Shown piece by piece: positions 39,227 to 48,043 of a DNA stretch of 64,000 nt (positions are counted from its first letter, which is position 1; each line of letters begins with the position of its first letter). The notes under the pieces were generated by a model. The model was not told the origin of the DNA. It did no database searches and saw only the letters and a list, made by a program, of their open reading frames with translations. The DNA is from Amycolatopsis azurea DSM 43854 (GTDB lineage: Bacteria > Actinomycetota > Actinomycetes > Mycobacteriales > Pseudonocardiaceae), in assembly GCF_001995215.1 (NCBI RefSeq), contig NZ_MUXN01000023.1, positions 242,636 through 306,635 on the forward strand, written 5' to 3'. A program made the translations under genes and the position numbers.

Positions 39227-39883
39227 CTAGCGCAGCAGGCCTTCGCGGATCGCCACCCGCACGAACCCGGCCCGACGCCGTTCTCCCGTCTTGTCCCGGA
39301 TCCGGTCGAGGTAGGACCGCACCGTCCGCACGCTGATGTTCAGGATCTCCGCGACGTCGACGTCCCGTTCACCGGCCGCGACCAGCCGCAGCACCTGCTT
39401 CTCCCGTTCGGAGAGCACGATCTTGGGTCCGGCGTGGCGGTCTTCGCTGTCCTGGATGATCATTCCGGCCAGCGTCGGCGAAACGTACGCGTTGTCCTCG
39501 GCGATGGTGCGGATGGCGCGCAGGAGTTCGTCGCCGTCGACGTCCTTGGAGAGGAAGCCCTTCGCCCCGGCTTGCATGGCCCCCAGCACTTCGGGCTGTT
39601 CGGCGTGCGCGGACACCACGAGGACCTTGTGCCCCATCTGCCCCACTTCGAGCACCGCGGCGGCGTCCTGGACACCGCGCAGCTTGAGGTCGAGGACGAC
39701 GACACTGCCCGGAGGCTGCTCCTGGACGGCGAACCGCGCGACGGAATCGGCGACGGCGCCCAGCTCGATGTCGGGCGCTTCGGTGAGGACCCGCGCGACG
39801 GCGTCCCGGTACAGCGGATGATCTTCGATCACCCCGACGTTGATCGGTGCGGTGCGTTTCGGCTGCTGCTCGTCTGCGTTCAC
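39227..39883 (-). CDS. NarL/LuxR-type response regulator (second of tandem pair)
   Basis: 218 aa. The receiver domain has acidic residues in VGVIEDHPLYRDAV, the phospho-Asp in VVVLDLKLRG (~residue 64) and the conserved Lys in GFLSKDVD. The C-terminal LuxR HTH is LSEREKQVLRLVAAGERDVD, then ILNISVRTVRSYLDRIRDK. Its GTG overlaps the stop of its upstream paralogue (GTGA). No histidine kinase is encoded nearby, so the pair may be orphan regulators. The position next to eccB suggests control of the type VII locus (inference). Confidence 0.88.
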   Translation of the reverse strand: MNADEQQPKRTAPINVGVIEDHPLYRDAVARVLTEAPDIELGAVADSVARFAVQEQPPGSVVVLDLKLRGVQDAAAVLEVGQMGHKVLVVSAHAEQPEVLGAMQAGAKGFLSKDVDGDELLRAIRTIAEDNAYVSPTLAGMIIQDSEDRHAGPKIVLSEREKQVLRLVAAGERDVDVAEILNISVRTVRSYLDRIRDKTGERRRAGFVRVAIREGLLR

Positions 39884-40602
39884 CGGCGTCCTTCGAATCC
39901 GCCCGCGTCGTCGCGGGGCGCGATCGGCCGAGAAGGGCCGGGCACCTCCGGCGGAGACGCGAGCCCGAGCTGGATGGCCTTGCGGACCAGACCGGCCCGC
40001 CTTCTCTCTCCGAGTTTGTCACGGATCCGGTCCAGGTAACCGCGAACCGTCCGGACCCCGATGCCGAGGATGCGGGCGATGTCGACGTCGCGTTCGCCCG
40101 CCGCGACCAGCCGGAGTACCTGCTTCTCCCGCGCGGAGAGCGCGACGTCCGGAGCCGACACGGGACGGTCGGCGTTGTCCTTGATGATCATTCCGGCCAC
40201 CACCGCGGAGACGTAGGCCCGGCCCTGCGCGACCGTCCTGATCGCGGTCAGCAGTTCGTCGACGTCGACGTCCTTGGACAGGAATCCCTTGGCACCGGCG
40301 GCGATCGCGCCGAGCACCTGCTCGGGCTCCGCCTGCGCGGACACCACGAGCACGTGATGCCCCAGTTCGCACACCTGGAGCACGGCCGCCGCCCCGGCGG
40401 TCCCCGGCAGCCCGAGATCGAGCAGCACCACGCTGCCGGGCGGCTGTGGATGGACGTGGAACCGGGCGACCGAATCGACCACCGCGCCGAGTTCGATCCC
40501 GTCGGCCTCGGTGAGGACCCGGACCACGGCGTGGCGGTACAACGGATGGTCCTCGATCACCGCGACGTCGACCCGGTCGGTCTCCGGCCTGTCTTCAGTC
40601 AT
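39880..40602 (-). CDS. NarL/LuxR-type response regulator (first of tandem pair)
   Basis: 240 aa from the ATG at 40602; a GTG two codons upstream is possible. The receiver has VAVIEDHPLYRHAV, the phospho-Asp in VVLLDLGLPG and Lys in GFLSKDVDVDE. The HTH is LSAREKQVLRLVAAGERDVD, then ILGIGVRTVRGYLDRIRDKL. It differs from its partner in a Pro-rich C-terminal tail (residues ~215-240). The strong likeness of the two (same receiver phrases, same HTH) shows a tandem duplication. It starts 15 bp after the eccB stop and is probably in the eccB operon. Confidence 0.88.
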   Translation of the reverse strand: MTEDRPETDRVDVAVIEDHPLYRHAVVRVLTEADGIELGAVVDSVARFHVHPQPPGSVVLLDLGLPGTAGAAAVLQVCELGHHVLVVSAQAEPEQVLGAIAAGAKGFLSKDVDVDELLTAIRTVAQGRAYVSAVVAGMIIKDNADRPVSAPDVALSAREKQVLRLVAAGERDVDIARILGIGVRTVRGYLDRIRDKLGERRRAGLVRKAIQLGLASPPEVPGPSRPIAPRDDAGGFEGRR

Positions 40603-40616
40603 CTGCACGTTCCCGA

Positions 40617-42089
40617 TCACCCCGTCCCACCTGCCGCGGACACCGCCCGGCCTGCCTGCGCCGGATCCAGCGCGGGCCCGCGCGGCACCAGTGCCAGCAA
40701 TCCATTCGGAACCGGTTGCCGTTCGGCTTGGCCGTACCCGAGGGAAGCGAGTGCCTCGGAGCCCGCCACCGGGTACTTCTGGCCCGTGTCGGTGACGACG
40801 TAGACCGTGCCGGAACCGGATTCCGCCACCACCGCACCTCCCGACGGAGGCACGAAGACGGCGTCGGCGACCAGCGCGTCCGTGCGCGCCGTCACCGGGA
40901 TCGCCTTCGCACCTTGCGGCAACGGGACCTGCGCGGAGATAACGATTCGAGAACCCTGCGCGCATAGCGTCACGGACTGTCCGGTAACGGGCGCTTTTCG
41001 CGGGATCCGGTCCGGATACTCGGCGGGATCGGCCCCGCCCGCCCTCGCCGTGCCGACCTTCGCGACCGCGGCGACGTCGGCCGCGCGCACCGCGACGGGG
41101 GCCGGGACGCCGGTGTAGGCGTCCGCGTTCTGCGGCGTGTTGATCAGCAGGCTCGCCTCGGTCTGGCCGATCGGTTCGAGCCCGTCGGAGTGGACGAGGT
41201 AGTACGAAGTCGCGTCGCCGGGCGACGCCATCGCGTCGACGACTCCGAGCACCGAACCGACCTTCGTCGCGGTGCCGCCGACCTTCGGGCCGGACCGGCC
41301 GGCGTCGTCGACCGCGCGGTAGGCCAGATCGCGGCCGGCGGCGACGGTGCCGATCCACCGGGAGGACACCGCGATCGCCGGGTAGGTGTCGAACTGCAAC
41401 GCCGTGGCGGCCTCGGAGGTGAGCTTGTAGCGGCGTCCCGCCGTGACGAGGTACCGCTCGCCCTCGGGGACGCGGACCACGACGGCCTGGTCCTTCGGCA
41501 GGTCGACCCCGGCGGCGGGCGCACCGAGAAGCACTGTCGTCTCCGGTTCGGCCGACGCGGGCGCGTCCTGCGTCGTCCGGGAACAGCTCGTCCACGGGGT
41601 CTTCACCAGCGCGGCCGCCGCGGGCAGCGAGTCGGGGGCGCCCGGGATGCCGATCTGCGAACCACGCGGCGCCTTCGCGAGCTTGTCCGAAGGGACGGTC
41701 ACAGTGGCTTCACCGTTGCCGCCGGCCATCAGCCGCGCGGAGGCGTAGTTGAGCACAGGGTGCAGCGCGCCGTCCTGGCCGAGGATGTAGCGCGCGCCGG
41801 TGCCCTCTTCGACGATCACCTTGCCGCCCGCCAGCCAGTCCTTGCCGCCGGAGGGGTTCAGCAGGCCGATCACGCCGAACACCGCGGTGACCAGCAGCGC
41901 GACGCCGAGGCCGCACAGGGTGCCGATGACCAGCCTGCGGCTCGGGGCGACCGGATGGTTGGCGTCAGCCGAGACGAGTGCCGAAACCAGTCTCCTGCGG
42001 AGGAATTGGTAGGCCTGGATCTGGTCCCGCTGCGTCCACACGCTCCCGTCCCCCGCCGTTCGTGCCCACCCCGTTTCGAGGGTGCTCAC
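40617..42089 (-). CDS. eccB: Type VII secretion core protein EccB
   Basis: 490-aa membrane-anchored ESX component. A ~45-residue cytoplasmic start (WTQRDQIQAYQFLRRRL, the EccB hallmark) precedes a single transmembrane helix at about residues 55-77 and a large periplasmic repeat domain (YPDRIPRKAPVTGQ, GQKYPVAGSEALASLGYG). Two Cys (~residues 168 and 350) match the pair usually disulfide-linked in EccB. The start is GTG 42089, since the MSTLETGWA.. phrase is the usual EccB beginning; longer frames upstream are intergenic. Divergent from eccE. Confidence 0.93.
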   Translation of the reverse strand: MSTLETGWARTAGDGSVWTQRDQIQAYQFLRRRLVSALVSADANHPVAPSRRLVIGTLCGLGVALLVTAVFGVIGLLNPSGGKDWLAGGKVIVEEGTGARYILGQDGALHPVLNYASARLMAGGNGEATVTVPSDKLAKAPRGSQIGIPGAPDSLPAAAALVKTPWTSCSRTTQDAPASAEPETTVLLGAPAAGVDLPKDQAVVVRVPEGERYLVTAGRRYKLTSEAATALQFDTYPAIAVSSRWIGTVAAGRDLAYRAVDDAGRSGPKVGGTATKVGSVLGVVDAMASPGDATSYYLVHSDGLEPIGQTEASLLINTPQNADAYTGVPAPVAVRAADVAAVAKVGTARAGGADPAEYPDRIPRKAPVTGQSVTLCAQGSRIVISAQVPLPQGAKAIPVTARTDALVADAVFVPPSGGAVVAESGSGTVYVVTDTGQKYPVAGSEALASLGYGQAERQPVPNGLLALVPRGPALDPAQAGRAVSAAGGTG

Positions 42090-42190
42090 GTTAGATTCCG
42101 GCCTCGGTTCACGGTGAGGGTAATTTTTACGCCCCTCCCCCGCGCGGGGCGCGGTTACCTTCGGACGCGTGCACGGAGGAGGGGAATTCC

Positions 42191-43276
42191 TTGTCGGTTG
42201 AAGCCCCGGCGGTGGGGACACCCCGCCAGGCCCCGGAACAGACGCCCGCTCACGGTGTCGCGGGCGCGGCGCCGCTGCCCTGGCTGCTGCCGATCCGCCC
42301 GTTGCAGGCGGCGCTCTGGGAGATCGCCGGGATCGCGATCCTGCTGGCCTTCACCGTCGACGGGATCCCCCAGGCCGCCCAGATCAGCATCACCGCCGCC
42401 GGCGGCGTCCTCGTGCTGACGACGTCGGTCCGGTTCGCCGGACGCCACGCCGCGGGCTGGCTGCTCACCTGGGCCGGTTACCGGCTGAAGCGCCGCGCCA
42501 AGAACGAAGTCCCCGATCCGCTGCACCGGCTCGCCGGTCCAGTCCGGGTGCGACAGCACGTCGACCGCGCGGGCAACCGCTTCGGCGTCGCCGAGGTCGG
42601 CGACGGCTGGAGCGCCATCGTGCGGCTCACCCCGGGCGCCATGCAGCCCGGACCGGACGCCCTGGCCTCGATCCTGCGCGAGGCGTACGCGGGCACCGGG
42701 ATCCCTTTGTCCAGCGCGCAACTGCTGACCTGGACGGTCCCGAATGGACAGTCGCTGCTCCGGGTCCGCTGGCTCACCGTCAGGTACCGGCCCGAAGACG
42801 CGCCGATCGCGGCGCTCGCCCGCGGCGGTGGCGAACTCGGCGCGCTGCGGAGCACCGCGTGCGCGGCGCTGGCCCTGATGGGCTCGCTGGCCGAAGCCGG
42901 GTTCGAGAGCACTGTGCTCGAAGCCGGTGAAGTGGCGGAAGAACTGCGTGTCGCGCTCGGCAGTGGTCAGGACGCGCCGGTCGAGGGCTGGCGTTCCTGG
43001 GACTGGGGCGGCGCGTCGCAGGTCTGTTACCGGCCCCGGTCGGAGCGGGATCTCGCGCGGACGCTGGATCTTCACGTCCCCGGCTCGGCGTTCACCGCGA
43101 CTTCGTACACGCTCCACCGATCGCCCGGCGGACGGGAGAAGTCCGAAGTGACCATCCGGGTCGGCGGACGGCCGGGGTCGGAGATCGCACGGCCCAGCGG
43201 GATCGCGGTGACGCCGCTGCACGGACGGCACGCGGCGGCGGTCCGGCGGACCCTGCCGCTGGCGCTGGAGAACTGA
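42191..43276 (+). CDS. eccE: Type VII secretion protein EccE
   Basis: 361 aa. Two transmembrane helices lie at about residues 38-58 and 65-85, followed by a cytoplasmic domain with FGVAEVGDGWSAIVRL near 134-150 that typifies EccE. It is a peripheral subunit of the ESX membrane complex, with EccB, C and D. The start is an unusual TTG at 42191, supported by the GGAGGAGGGG site just before it. The 101-bp gap to divergent eccB is likely a shared promoter region. Confidence 0.88.
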   Translation: MSVEAPAVGTPRQAPEQTPAHGVAGAAPLPWLLPIRPLQAALWEIAGIAILLAFTVDGIPQAAQISITAAGGVLVLTTSVRFAGRHAAGWLLTWAGYRLKRRAKNEVPDPLHRLAGPVRVRQHVDRAGNRFGVAEVGDGWSAIVRLTPGAMQPGPDALASILREAYAGTGIPLSSAQLLTWTVPNGQSLLRVRWLTVRYRPEDAPIAALARGGGELGALRSTACAALALMGSLAEAGFESTVLEAGEVAEELRVALGSGQDAPVEGWRSWDWGGASQVCYRPRSERDLARTLDLHVPGSAFTATSYTLHRSPGGREKSEVTIRVGGRPGSEIARPSGIAVTPLHGRHAAAVRRTLPLALEN

Positions 43277-43289
43277 GGGGAAGAAGAGT

Positions 43290-43339
43290 CCGTGGAGGGT
43301 TCCTTTCCTCTCTGAGGGTAGGGAAGGAGCCCTCCACGG
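43290..43339. terminator. Inverted repeat between convergent eccE and eccD
   Basis: Arms CCGTGGAGGGTTCCTTTCCT and AGGGAAGGAGCCCTCCACGG pair with two mismatches that are G-U in RNA. It lies between the two convergent ESX genes and is likely a bidirectional terminator. Confidence 0.75.
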
Positions 43340-43349
43340 CGTACCGCGT

Positions 43350-44726
43350 TCAGCCCCGGACGGCCTCGTAGACCCCGGCGATCATGCCGACGAACGGGAT
43401 CAGCGAGAGCAGCACCAGGAACTCGACGATGTCGAGAGTCCTCGCCCAGTAAGGGGAACGGCGTCCCTTCGCGACACGGGTCGCGTACGTGAGACAGACG
43501 CCCGCGGCGACGACGACGGCGCAGCCCGCGGCGAAAACGAACGAACGCGGACCGCCCGCGGCGAGCCAGAAACCGGCCGACGCCAGGGCGGCCGCGCCGA
43601 ACCCGATGAGCACGAGCCGCTGCGAGCGGCCGGCGAACGCGCGCGAACGCAACATCAGCGCCAGCCCCAGCAGCGCGCACAAGCCCGCTTCCCAAGCCCC
43701 GCCGGAAGACGCCAGGACCACCGAAGCCGAGACAACGGTGAAGCCGAGCGCGACGAGCAGCCCGGTCAGCAACGCCTGCGCGTAGGTCGTGCCGCCGATC
43801 ATGTCCTCGCCGAGCGAAGGGTTCTCGTCGGCGCGGAACGCGTCCATGTCGTCGGGCACCCGCGGCAGCGGCAGCCTGCCGAGCCGCAGCGCCATCATCG
43901 GCGCCACCGCGGCCAGCGCCGTCGCCACGACGGCGACCACGGCGGCCGCCGAAACCGGGCGGACATCGGCCAGCAGGACGATCGCGGTGGTGATCGCGCC
44001 GAACCCGGCCGACACCGTCACCGCGACGAACCACGGCAGCCGGTCCGCCACCGAAACGGCCGCGATCACGCCGTACACGGTCACCACGGCGAGCCCGGCG
44101 GCCAGCGGCCCGGCCGACAGCGAGAACAGCGGATGCGGCGGCAGGATCGACATCCCGGCCAGCAGCGCCGCCCCGACCCCGGCGAGCGCGCCGGCGGCAC
44201 CGGCCTCCGCGTCGCCGTACGCGCGGCTCAGCGCGCCACCGCCCAGCACCAGGACCAGTGCGAGCAGCCCGGTCCCGATCGGCGCCAGCACACTGCCGGA
44301 CGCCGCCGCCTGCACCAGCAGGCCACCGGCGAGCAGCAGCACCACGGACGCGACGATGCCCGCCTTGCGCGCCACCGACGGACCCCAGCGGCCGGTGCCC
44401 GTCTCGGCGACGCTGGCGATCGAGTCGACGACGTCGTCGAACAGCAACGGACCCCGCGGGCGTTCCCGCGGGGTCAGATGGAGGACTTCGCCGTCGCGTA
44501 CCTGTGCCGCGGCGACCGTGAGCCCGAGCGCGAGCGGAGCGCCGCCGAGCCGCGACAGCACCCAACCGGGATGCTCGGCCGACGCCTGCCCCGAAGCGCC
44601 CGCGAGCCGCACGAGCTGCGGGACGAGTTCGGCGAACGTGCTCTGCTGCGGCAGCGCCACGTCGACGCGCGCCCTCGGTGTCACCACCGTGACGCGCCGG
44701 GTGGAGCCCGCGATCGCGGCCGTCAT
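43350..44726 (-). CDS. eccD: Type VII secretion integral membrane protein EccD
   Basis: 458 aa. A ubiquitin-like cytoplasmic N-domain covers residues ~10-90 (RVTVVTPRARVDVALPQQST, then DGEVLHLTP) and about eleven hydrophobic helices run from residue ~120 to the end. It is the main channel subunit of the ESX membrane complex. It overlaps the upstream YbaB-fold gene by ATGA and is last in the five-gene operon after 48820. Confidence 0.92.
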   Translation of the reverse strand: MTAAIAGSTRRVTVVTPRARVDVALPQQSTFAELVPQLVRLAGASGQASAEHPGWVLSRLGGAPLALGLTVAAAQVRDGEVLHLTPRERPRGPLLFDDVVDSIASVAETGTGRWGPSVARKAGIVASVVLLLAGGLLVQAAASGSVLAPIGTGLLALVLVLGGGALSRAYGDAEAGAAGALAGVGAALLAGMSILPPHPLFSLSAGPLAAGLAVVTVYGVIAAVSVADRLPWFVAVTVSAGFGAITTAIVLLADVRPVSAAAVVAVVATALAAVAPMMALRLGRLPLPRVPDDMDAFRADENPSLGEDMIGGTTYAQALLTGLLVALGFTVVSASVVLASSGGAWEAGLCALLGLALMLRSRAFAGRSQRLVLIGFGAAALASAGFWLAAGGPRSFVFAAGCAVVVAAGVCLTYATRVAKGRRSPYWARTLDIVEFLVLLSLIPFVGMIAGVYEAVRG

Positions 44727-45052
44727 GCTTCGATCGACTTGGCGGATTCGATGACCGGGGCGAACTTGGCGCTACTGGCCTCGGCCAGTTTCTGCAGCCC
44801 GTTGTTGACCGCCTCCAGCACGATCTCCGAGATGTTGCGAGCGTCGTACTGGCGCAGCGCGCGCGGGTCGATGTCGATCGAGGTGAACCGGCCGTCACCG
44901 CGCAGCACGACGGTGACCTCGTTCTGCCGCGAGTGCGCCTTGACCTCCATCGCCTCGACCGAACGCTGGATGCGCTGCACCTCTTCGGTCTGCTTGCGGA
45001 CCTGGTCCAGCAACTCGTCCATGTCCGGCATGGCGTAGGGGTCGGTGGTCAC
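44723..45052 (-). CDS. YbaB/EbfC-fold protein of the ESX locus (EspL-like)
   Basis: 109 aa. A coiled-coil-prone first half (MDELLDQVRKQTEEVQRIQR) precedes the small YbaB domain (VTVVLRGDGRFTSIDIDPRA). YbaB proteins are nucleoid-associated, and EspL of mycobacterial ESX-1 has the same fold. A role in stabilising or regulating ESX substrates is therefore more likely than general DNA binding, but this is inference. ATGA overlaps join it to both eccD and the preceding gene. Confidence 0.82.
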   Translation of the reverse strand: MTTDPYAMPDMDELLDQVRKQTEEVQRIQRSVEAMEVKAHSRQNEVTVVLRGDGRFTSIDIDPRALRQYDARNISEIVLEAVNNGLQKLAEASSAKFAPVIESAKSIEA

Positions 45053-45567
45053 GAATCTTCTCCTTCATCTGCGGTGGAATCCCGCCGGACGTGGACGCTG
45101 CCCACGAACCGCCGGAAGTCGTCGCCGAGGCCACGGGCCGCCTCGGGCGTTGCGGTGCAGGCGATCTCGAGGATCAGCCGCTCGGCCGGGCTCTCCCCCG
45201 GCACGGTCAGGTGCACCTGCGTCTGGACGAGGTCCTGTCCCTCGCCGGTGCGGATGCGCAGCACCTGCGTCACCCCCGGCGCGATCCCGGTACCGATCAC
45301 CTTGCGCCGCACCACTTCGAGCGCGGCCATCGACCGGCCGAGGCGTTCGACGGCCTCGTCGGCGATGTCGGTGATCTGCGCCTGGTCGGGCCGCTGCCCG
45401 ACGCTCAGGGTGATGTTCGGGGTGAACTCCGAGTCCGTTCCGGGATGGACGGCCACGAAAGCCGCGCCCTCGGCGCCGACGGACGACGGCTCGACCGGGA
45501 CCCAGCCTTCGGGGATGTCGAATCCGAGCGGGAGGGAAACCCGGTCCTGCGTCGCCATAGCACTCAT
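45049..45567 (-). CDS. LpqN/LpqT-like cytoplasmic protein in ESX operon, function unknown
   Basis: 172 aa from the ATG at 45567 (a second ATG at 45558 is equally possible). The pattern LPLGFDIPEGWVPVEP, FTPNITLSVGQ and QTQVHLTVPG resembles LpqN/LpqT or DUF1795-type alpha-beta proteins. It has no signal peptide or lipobox, so it stays in the cytoplasm. Its place directly after a large WXG protein and before the YbaB gene suggests a chaperone or immunity role for a secreted substrate. That is a hypothesis from order alone. Confidence 0.7.
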   Translation of the reverse strand: MSAMATQDRVSLPLGFDIPEGWVPVEPSSVGAEGAAFVAVHPGTDSEFTPNITLSVGQRPDQAQITDIADEAVERLGRSMAALEVVRRKVIGTGIAPGVTQVLRIRTGEGQDLVQTQVHLTVPGESPAERLILEIACTATPEAARGLGDDFRRFVGSVHVRRDSTADEGEDS

Positions 45568-45572
45568 TCCCG

Positions 45573-46937
45573 TCACCACGTGCCCACGTAGGAGACCGCG
45601 TCGTCCCACGCTTCGCCGACGGCGTCCGCCGCCTGGCCCGCCGCGCCGCTGACCGCGTCGACCGCCGCGCCGCCGTACTCGCCGACGGTGTCCGCGATCT
45701 TCGGCAGGTCGATGTCGATCTTCGCGCCGATCCCGGCACCGAGACCGAGTGCGACGCCCGCCTTGAAGTTGACCTTGATGTGCCCGGCGTCGTAAACCGC
45801 CTGGCCGTCGAGCTGCGCGCCGAGTCCGTATTGGAGAGTGCCGCTCGCGCCGACGCCCACTCCGGCCACGTCCGCCGCGAGCTCGCCTTCGACCTTACCC
45901 CCGACGAAAGCGTTGGCGTGCACGCCGACACCGTGCGCGCCAGCCTGGAGCGAGCCGTTCACCTCGCCGCCGAGGAACGCGGTCCCCTTGGCGCTGCCCG
46001 AAGCGACGCCCCATTCCTTCTTGCCTTCGAGCTCTTCCTTGAAGGCGGCCAATTCGGCGTGACCGGACGCCTTGACGTCCCAGCCCTGCGAGGAGACCTT
46101 GGCGTCCCAGCCCGGGGTGAAGCCGTCCTGCTCCTGCTTCCACTTGGCGTAGGTGATCTCGGTGTTGCCCCAGGCCTTGTCACGCAGGCCTTCCGGCTTC
46201 GGCCTGCCGAACGGCGTGTCACCGGCGCGCGGGGCGCGTGTGCCTTCGAGACCGTCCCAGGTCAGCTTCTTCCAGCCGGAGTTGCCGAACCAGGAAGGAT
46301 GCGACCGCGGGCGCTTGCGGCCGTCGAGCGCCTCACCGTTGAGCCAGTACAACGGGCCGCGGCCCCATTTGCCGAGTTCGTGCTCGATCCGGCCGGTGCC
46401 CTCCGGCGGGAACAGCCGCGCGAGTTCTTCGCTCAGCTCGTCGGCGATCTCCTGCGCCGCCTGCGCGGCCCGTTCGCCGAGCTGGCGGGCGGCGGAGATG
46501 AAGGCGTTGACCGCGTTCGCGTTCGCCGTCCGCGCCTGGCTGGTGAGCTGCGCCGCGTACTGGTCGAACTGGGCGAGGATGGAGTCCACACAGGACTTCG
46601 CGCCCTGCAAGGCTTGTGCGCCCGCGCGCAGCCGGTTCGACTGGTCGCTCAGTTTCGTGCCGAGCTCGGTGAGTTCCTGGCTCAGTTTCGCCGCGGACGT
46701 GGCGAACGCGGTGTAGGCGTCGCCCTCCCAGGACGCGTTGAGCGCCTTCGCCGCTTTGCCGATCTCGTCCGCCCGGCCGGAAACCGTCGACGCCCGCTCG
46801 CCGCACCGCTGCCCCGCCGCGTTCAGCGCCGAGGGATCGCCGGTGACCCGCCGCTGGTACTCGACCACGAGCCGCCGGTAGTTCGACAGGATCGAGCTGA
46901 CGACGCCCGACGCGTCGACCACACCGCTCCCCGACAC
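45573..46937 (-). CDS. Large WXG100-like ESX substrate with C-terminal Gly/Ala-rich domain
   Basis: 454 aa. The N-terminal helical hairpin carries the WXG turn (W70-E-G72 in NASWEGDAYTAF) and a second helical stretch runs to ~175. Next comes a Trp-rich middle (YWLNG, WFGNSGWKKLTWDGLEG, residues ~195-285). A repetitive domain of alternating Gly and hydrophobic residues follows (~300-420; e.g. GVGVGASGTLQYGLGAQLDG). The layout recalls polymorphic secreted effectors. No catalytic motif was recognised. It starts four bases after the preceding gene. Confidence 0.75.
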   Translation of the reverse strand: MSGSGVVDASGVVSSILSNYRRLVVEYQRRVTGDPSALNAAGQRCGERASTVSGRADEIGKAAKALNASWEGDAYTAFATSAAKLSQELTELGTKLSDQSNRLRAGAQALQGAKSCVDSILAQFDQYAAQLTSQARTANANAVNAFISAARQLGERAAQAAQEIADELSEELARLFPPEGTGRIEHELGKWGRGPLYWLNGEALDGRKRPRSHPSWFGNSGWKKLTWDGLEGTRAPRAGDTPFGRPKPEGLRDKAWGNTEITYAKWKQEQDGFTPGWDAKVSSQGWDVKASGHAELAAFKEELEGKKEWGVASGSAKGTAFLGGEVNGSLQAGAHGVGVHANAFVGGKVEGELAADVAGVGVGASGTLQYGLGAQLDGQAVYDAGHIKVNFKAGVALGLGAGIGAKIDIDLPKIADTVGEYGGAAVDAVSGAAGQAADAVGEAWDDAVSYVGTW

Positions 46938-46940
46938 GGT

Positions 46941-48023
46941 TTACCTGCCCTTCGCCGGTGAGTCGGCCCCTGCGTCGATGTCGATGTGCTGCTCGAAGTG
47001 CTTGCCGCCGTAGTTCATGTCGATGTCGATATCGATGTCCTGCCCGCCCGGCGCCTGCACGGTGGACTTGCCGGTGCTCAGGTCGGTGGTGATGGTGACC
47101 GTGTTCCCGCTGCCCGCACCCGCACCCGCGCCCGCGCCCGCTCCCGGGAACGAGCCGCCGGAACCCGAGCCCCCGCCGGAGGGTCTGTCCACCGGGATCC
47201 AGGCGTCGGCGCCGCCCGGCCAGTTCCCCTGGGATCCGTTGCCGCCCAGCGCCGGCGGCCGGTACTGGGTGAACGGCGGCGTCTCGCCCGGCGTCGTCCC
47301 ACCACCGGAAGCACCGCCCGCACCGCCGCCCGCGCCCCCGCCGGAACCGCCGATCGCGGCCTGCCCCGAACCGCTGGCGACCGAGCCCGGCGCCTGCGGG
47401 TTGGTGACCGGGGTGCCGGAGACCGCCGAGTTGCCCGCCGCGCCGTTGTCCCCGGCGTCGTTGTGCCCGAACAGTTTCTGGACCTCGCCGATGATCTGGG
47501 CGATCTGGGTGATCTGGTTGGCGAGGTCGACCACGCCGAGCGCCTTCAGCAGCGCGCCGATCGCGGTGATGAACGCGCGCAGCGAAGCACTGGTGGCGGT
47601 GGAAAGCGCGACGGCGGCACCGTAGGTCCACGGATTCGACATCAGGCCCGCGACCGTCGGGTTCACCGCCGAGACCACCGCTTTGTAGGCGGTCTGCGCG
47701 GTCTTGATCAGCGTCCCGGCGATGCCGAGCAGCTCGGCGCCCTTCTGCACGACCTGGATGATCTTGGTCAGCGAGTTCAGGGAATCGGTGATCTTCTTCA
47801 GCGCGGAGTCCGACGCGCCGCCGGACCAGATCTTGCCCAGCTGCTCGGCGGCCTTCGTCACCTCGTTGTACATGGTGAGGAATTCGTTGGCCTTCTTGAG
47901 CACCTCGAGCACGTGCTTCGCGATCTGTTCCGGCTGGCCGGTGAGGATCTGCGGCAGGATGGTGATCGGCCCGCCCGAGCCCGCGGTCGCGTCCATCGCG
48001 CTGGAATTGGGGTAAGTCAGCAT
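46941..48023 (-). CDS. WXG-type ESX substrate with Gly/Ser-rich linker
   Basis: 360 aa. The helical first part (residues ~30-115) contains W66-S-G68 in LGKIWSGGASDSAL. A region with possible membrane-associating helices follows (~95-170), then a long low-complexity stretch (~200-310) with Gly/Ser runs and alternating Gly-Ala. The last 50 residues are acidic and repetitive (DIDIDIDMNYGG). It could be an EspB- or PPE-like secreted scaffold. Middle gene of the substrate operon; function unknown. Confidence 0.72.
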   Translation of the reverse strand: MLTYPNSSAMDATAGSGGPITILPQILTGQPEQIAKHVLEVLKKANEFLTMYNEVTKAAEQLGKIWSGGASDSALKKITDSLNSLTKIIQVVQKGAELLGIAGTLIKTAQTAYKAVVSAVNPTVAGLMSNPWTYGAAVALSTATSASLRAFITAIGALLKALGVVDLANQITQIAQIIGEVQKLFGHNDAGDNGAAGNSAVSGTPVTNPQAPGSVASGSGQAAIGGSGGGAGGGAGGASGGGTTPGETPPFTQYRPPALGGNGSQGNWPGGADAWIPVDRPSGGGSGSGGSFPGAGAGAGAGAGSGNTVTITTDLSTGKSTVQAPGGQDIDIDIDMNYGGKHFEQHIDIDAGADSPAKGR

Positions 48024-48043
48024 GTCGCTCCTCAGGCCGGAAG

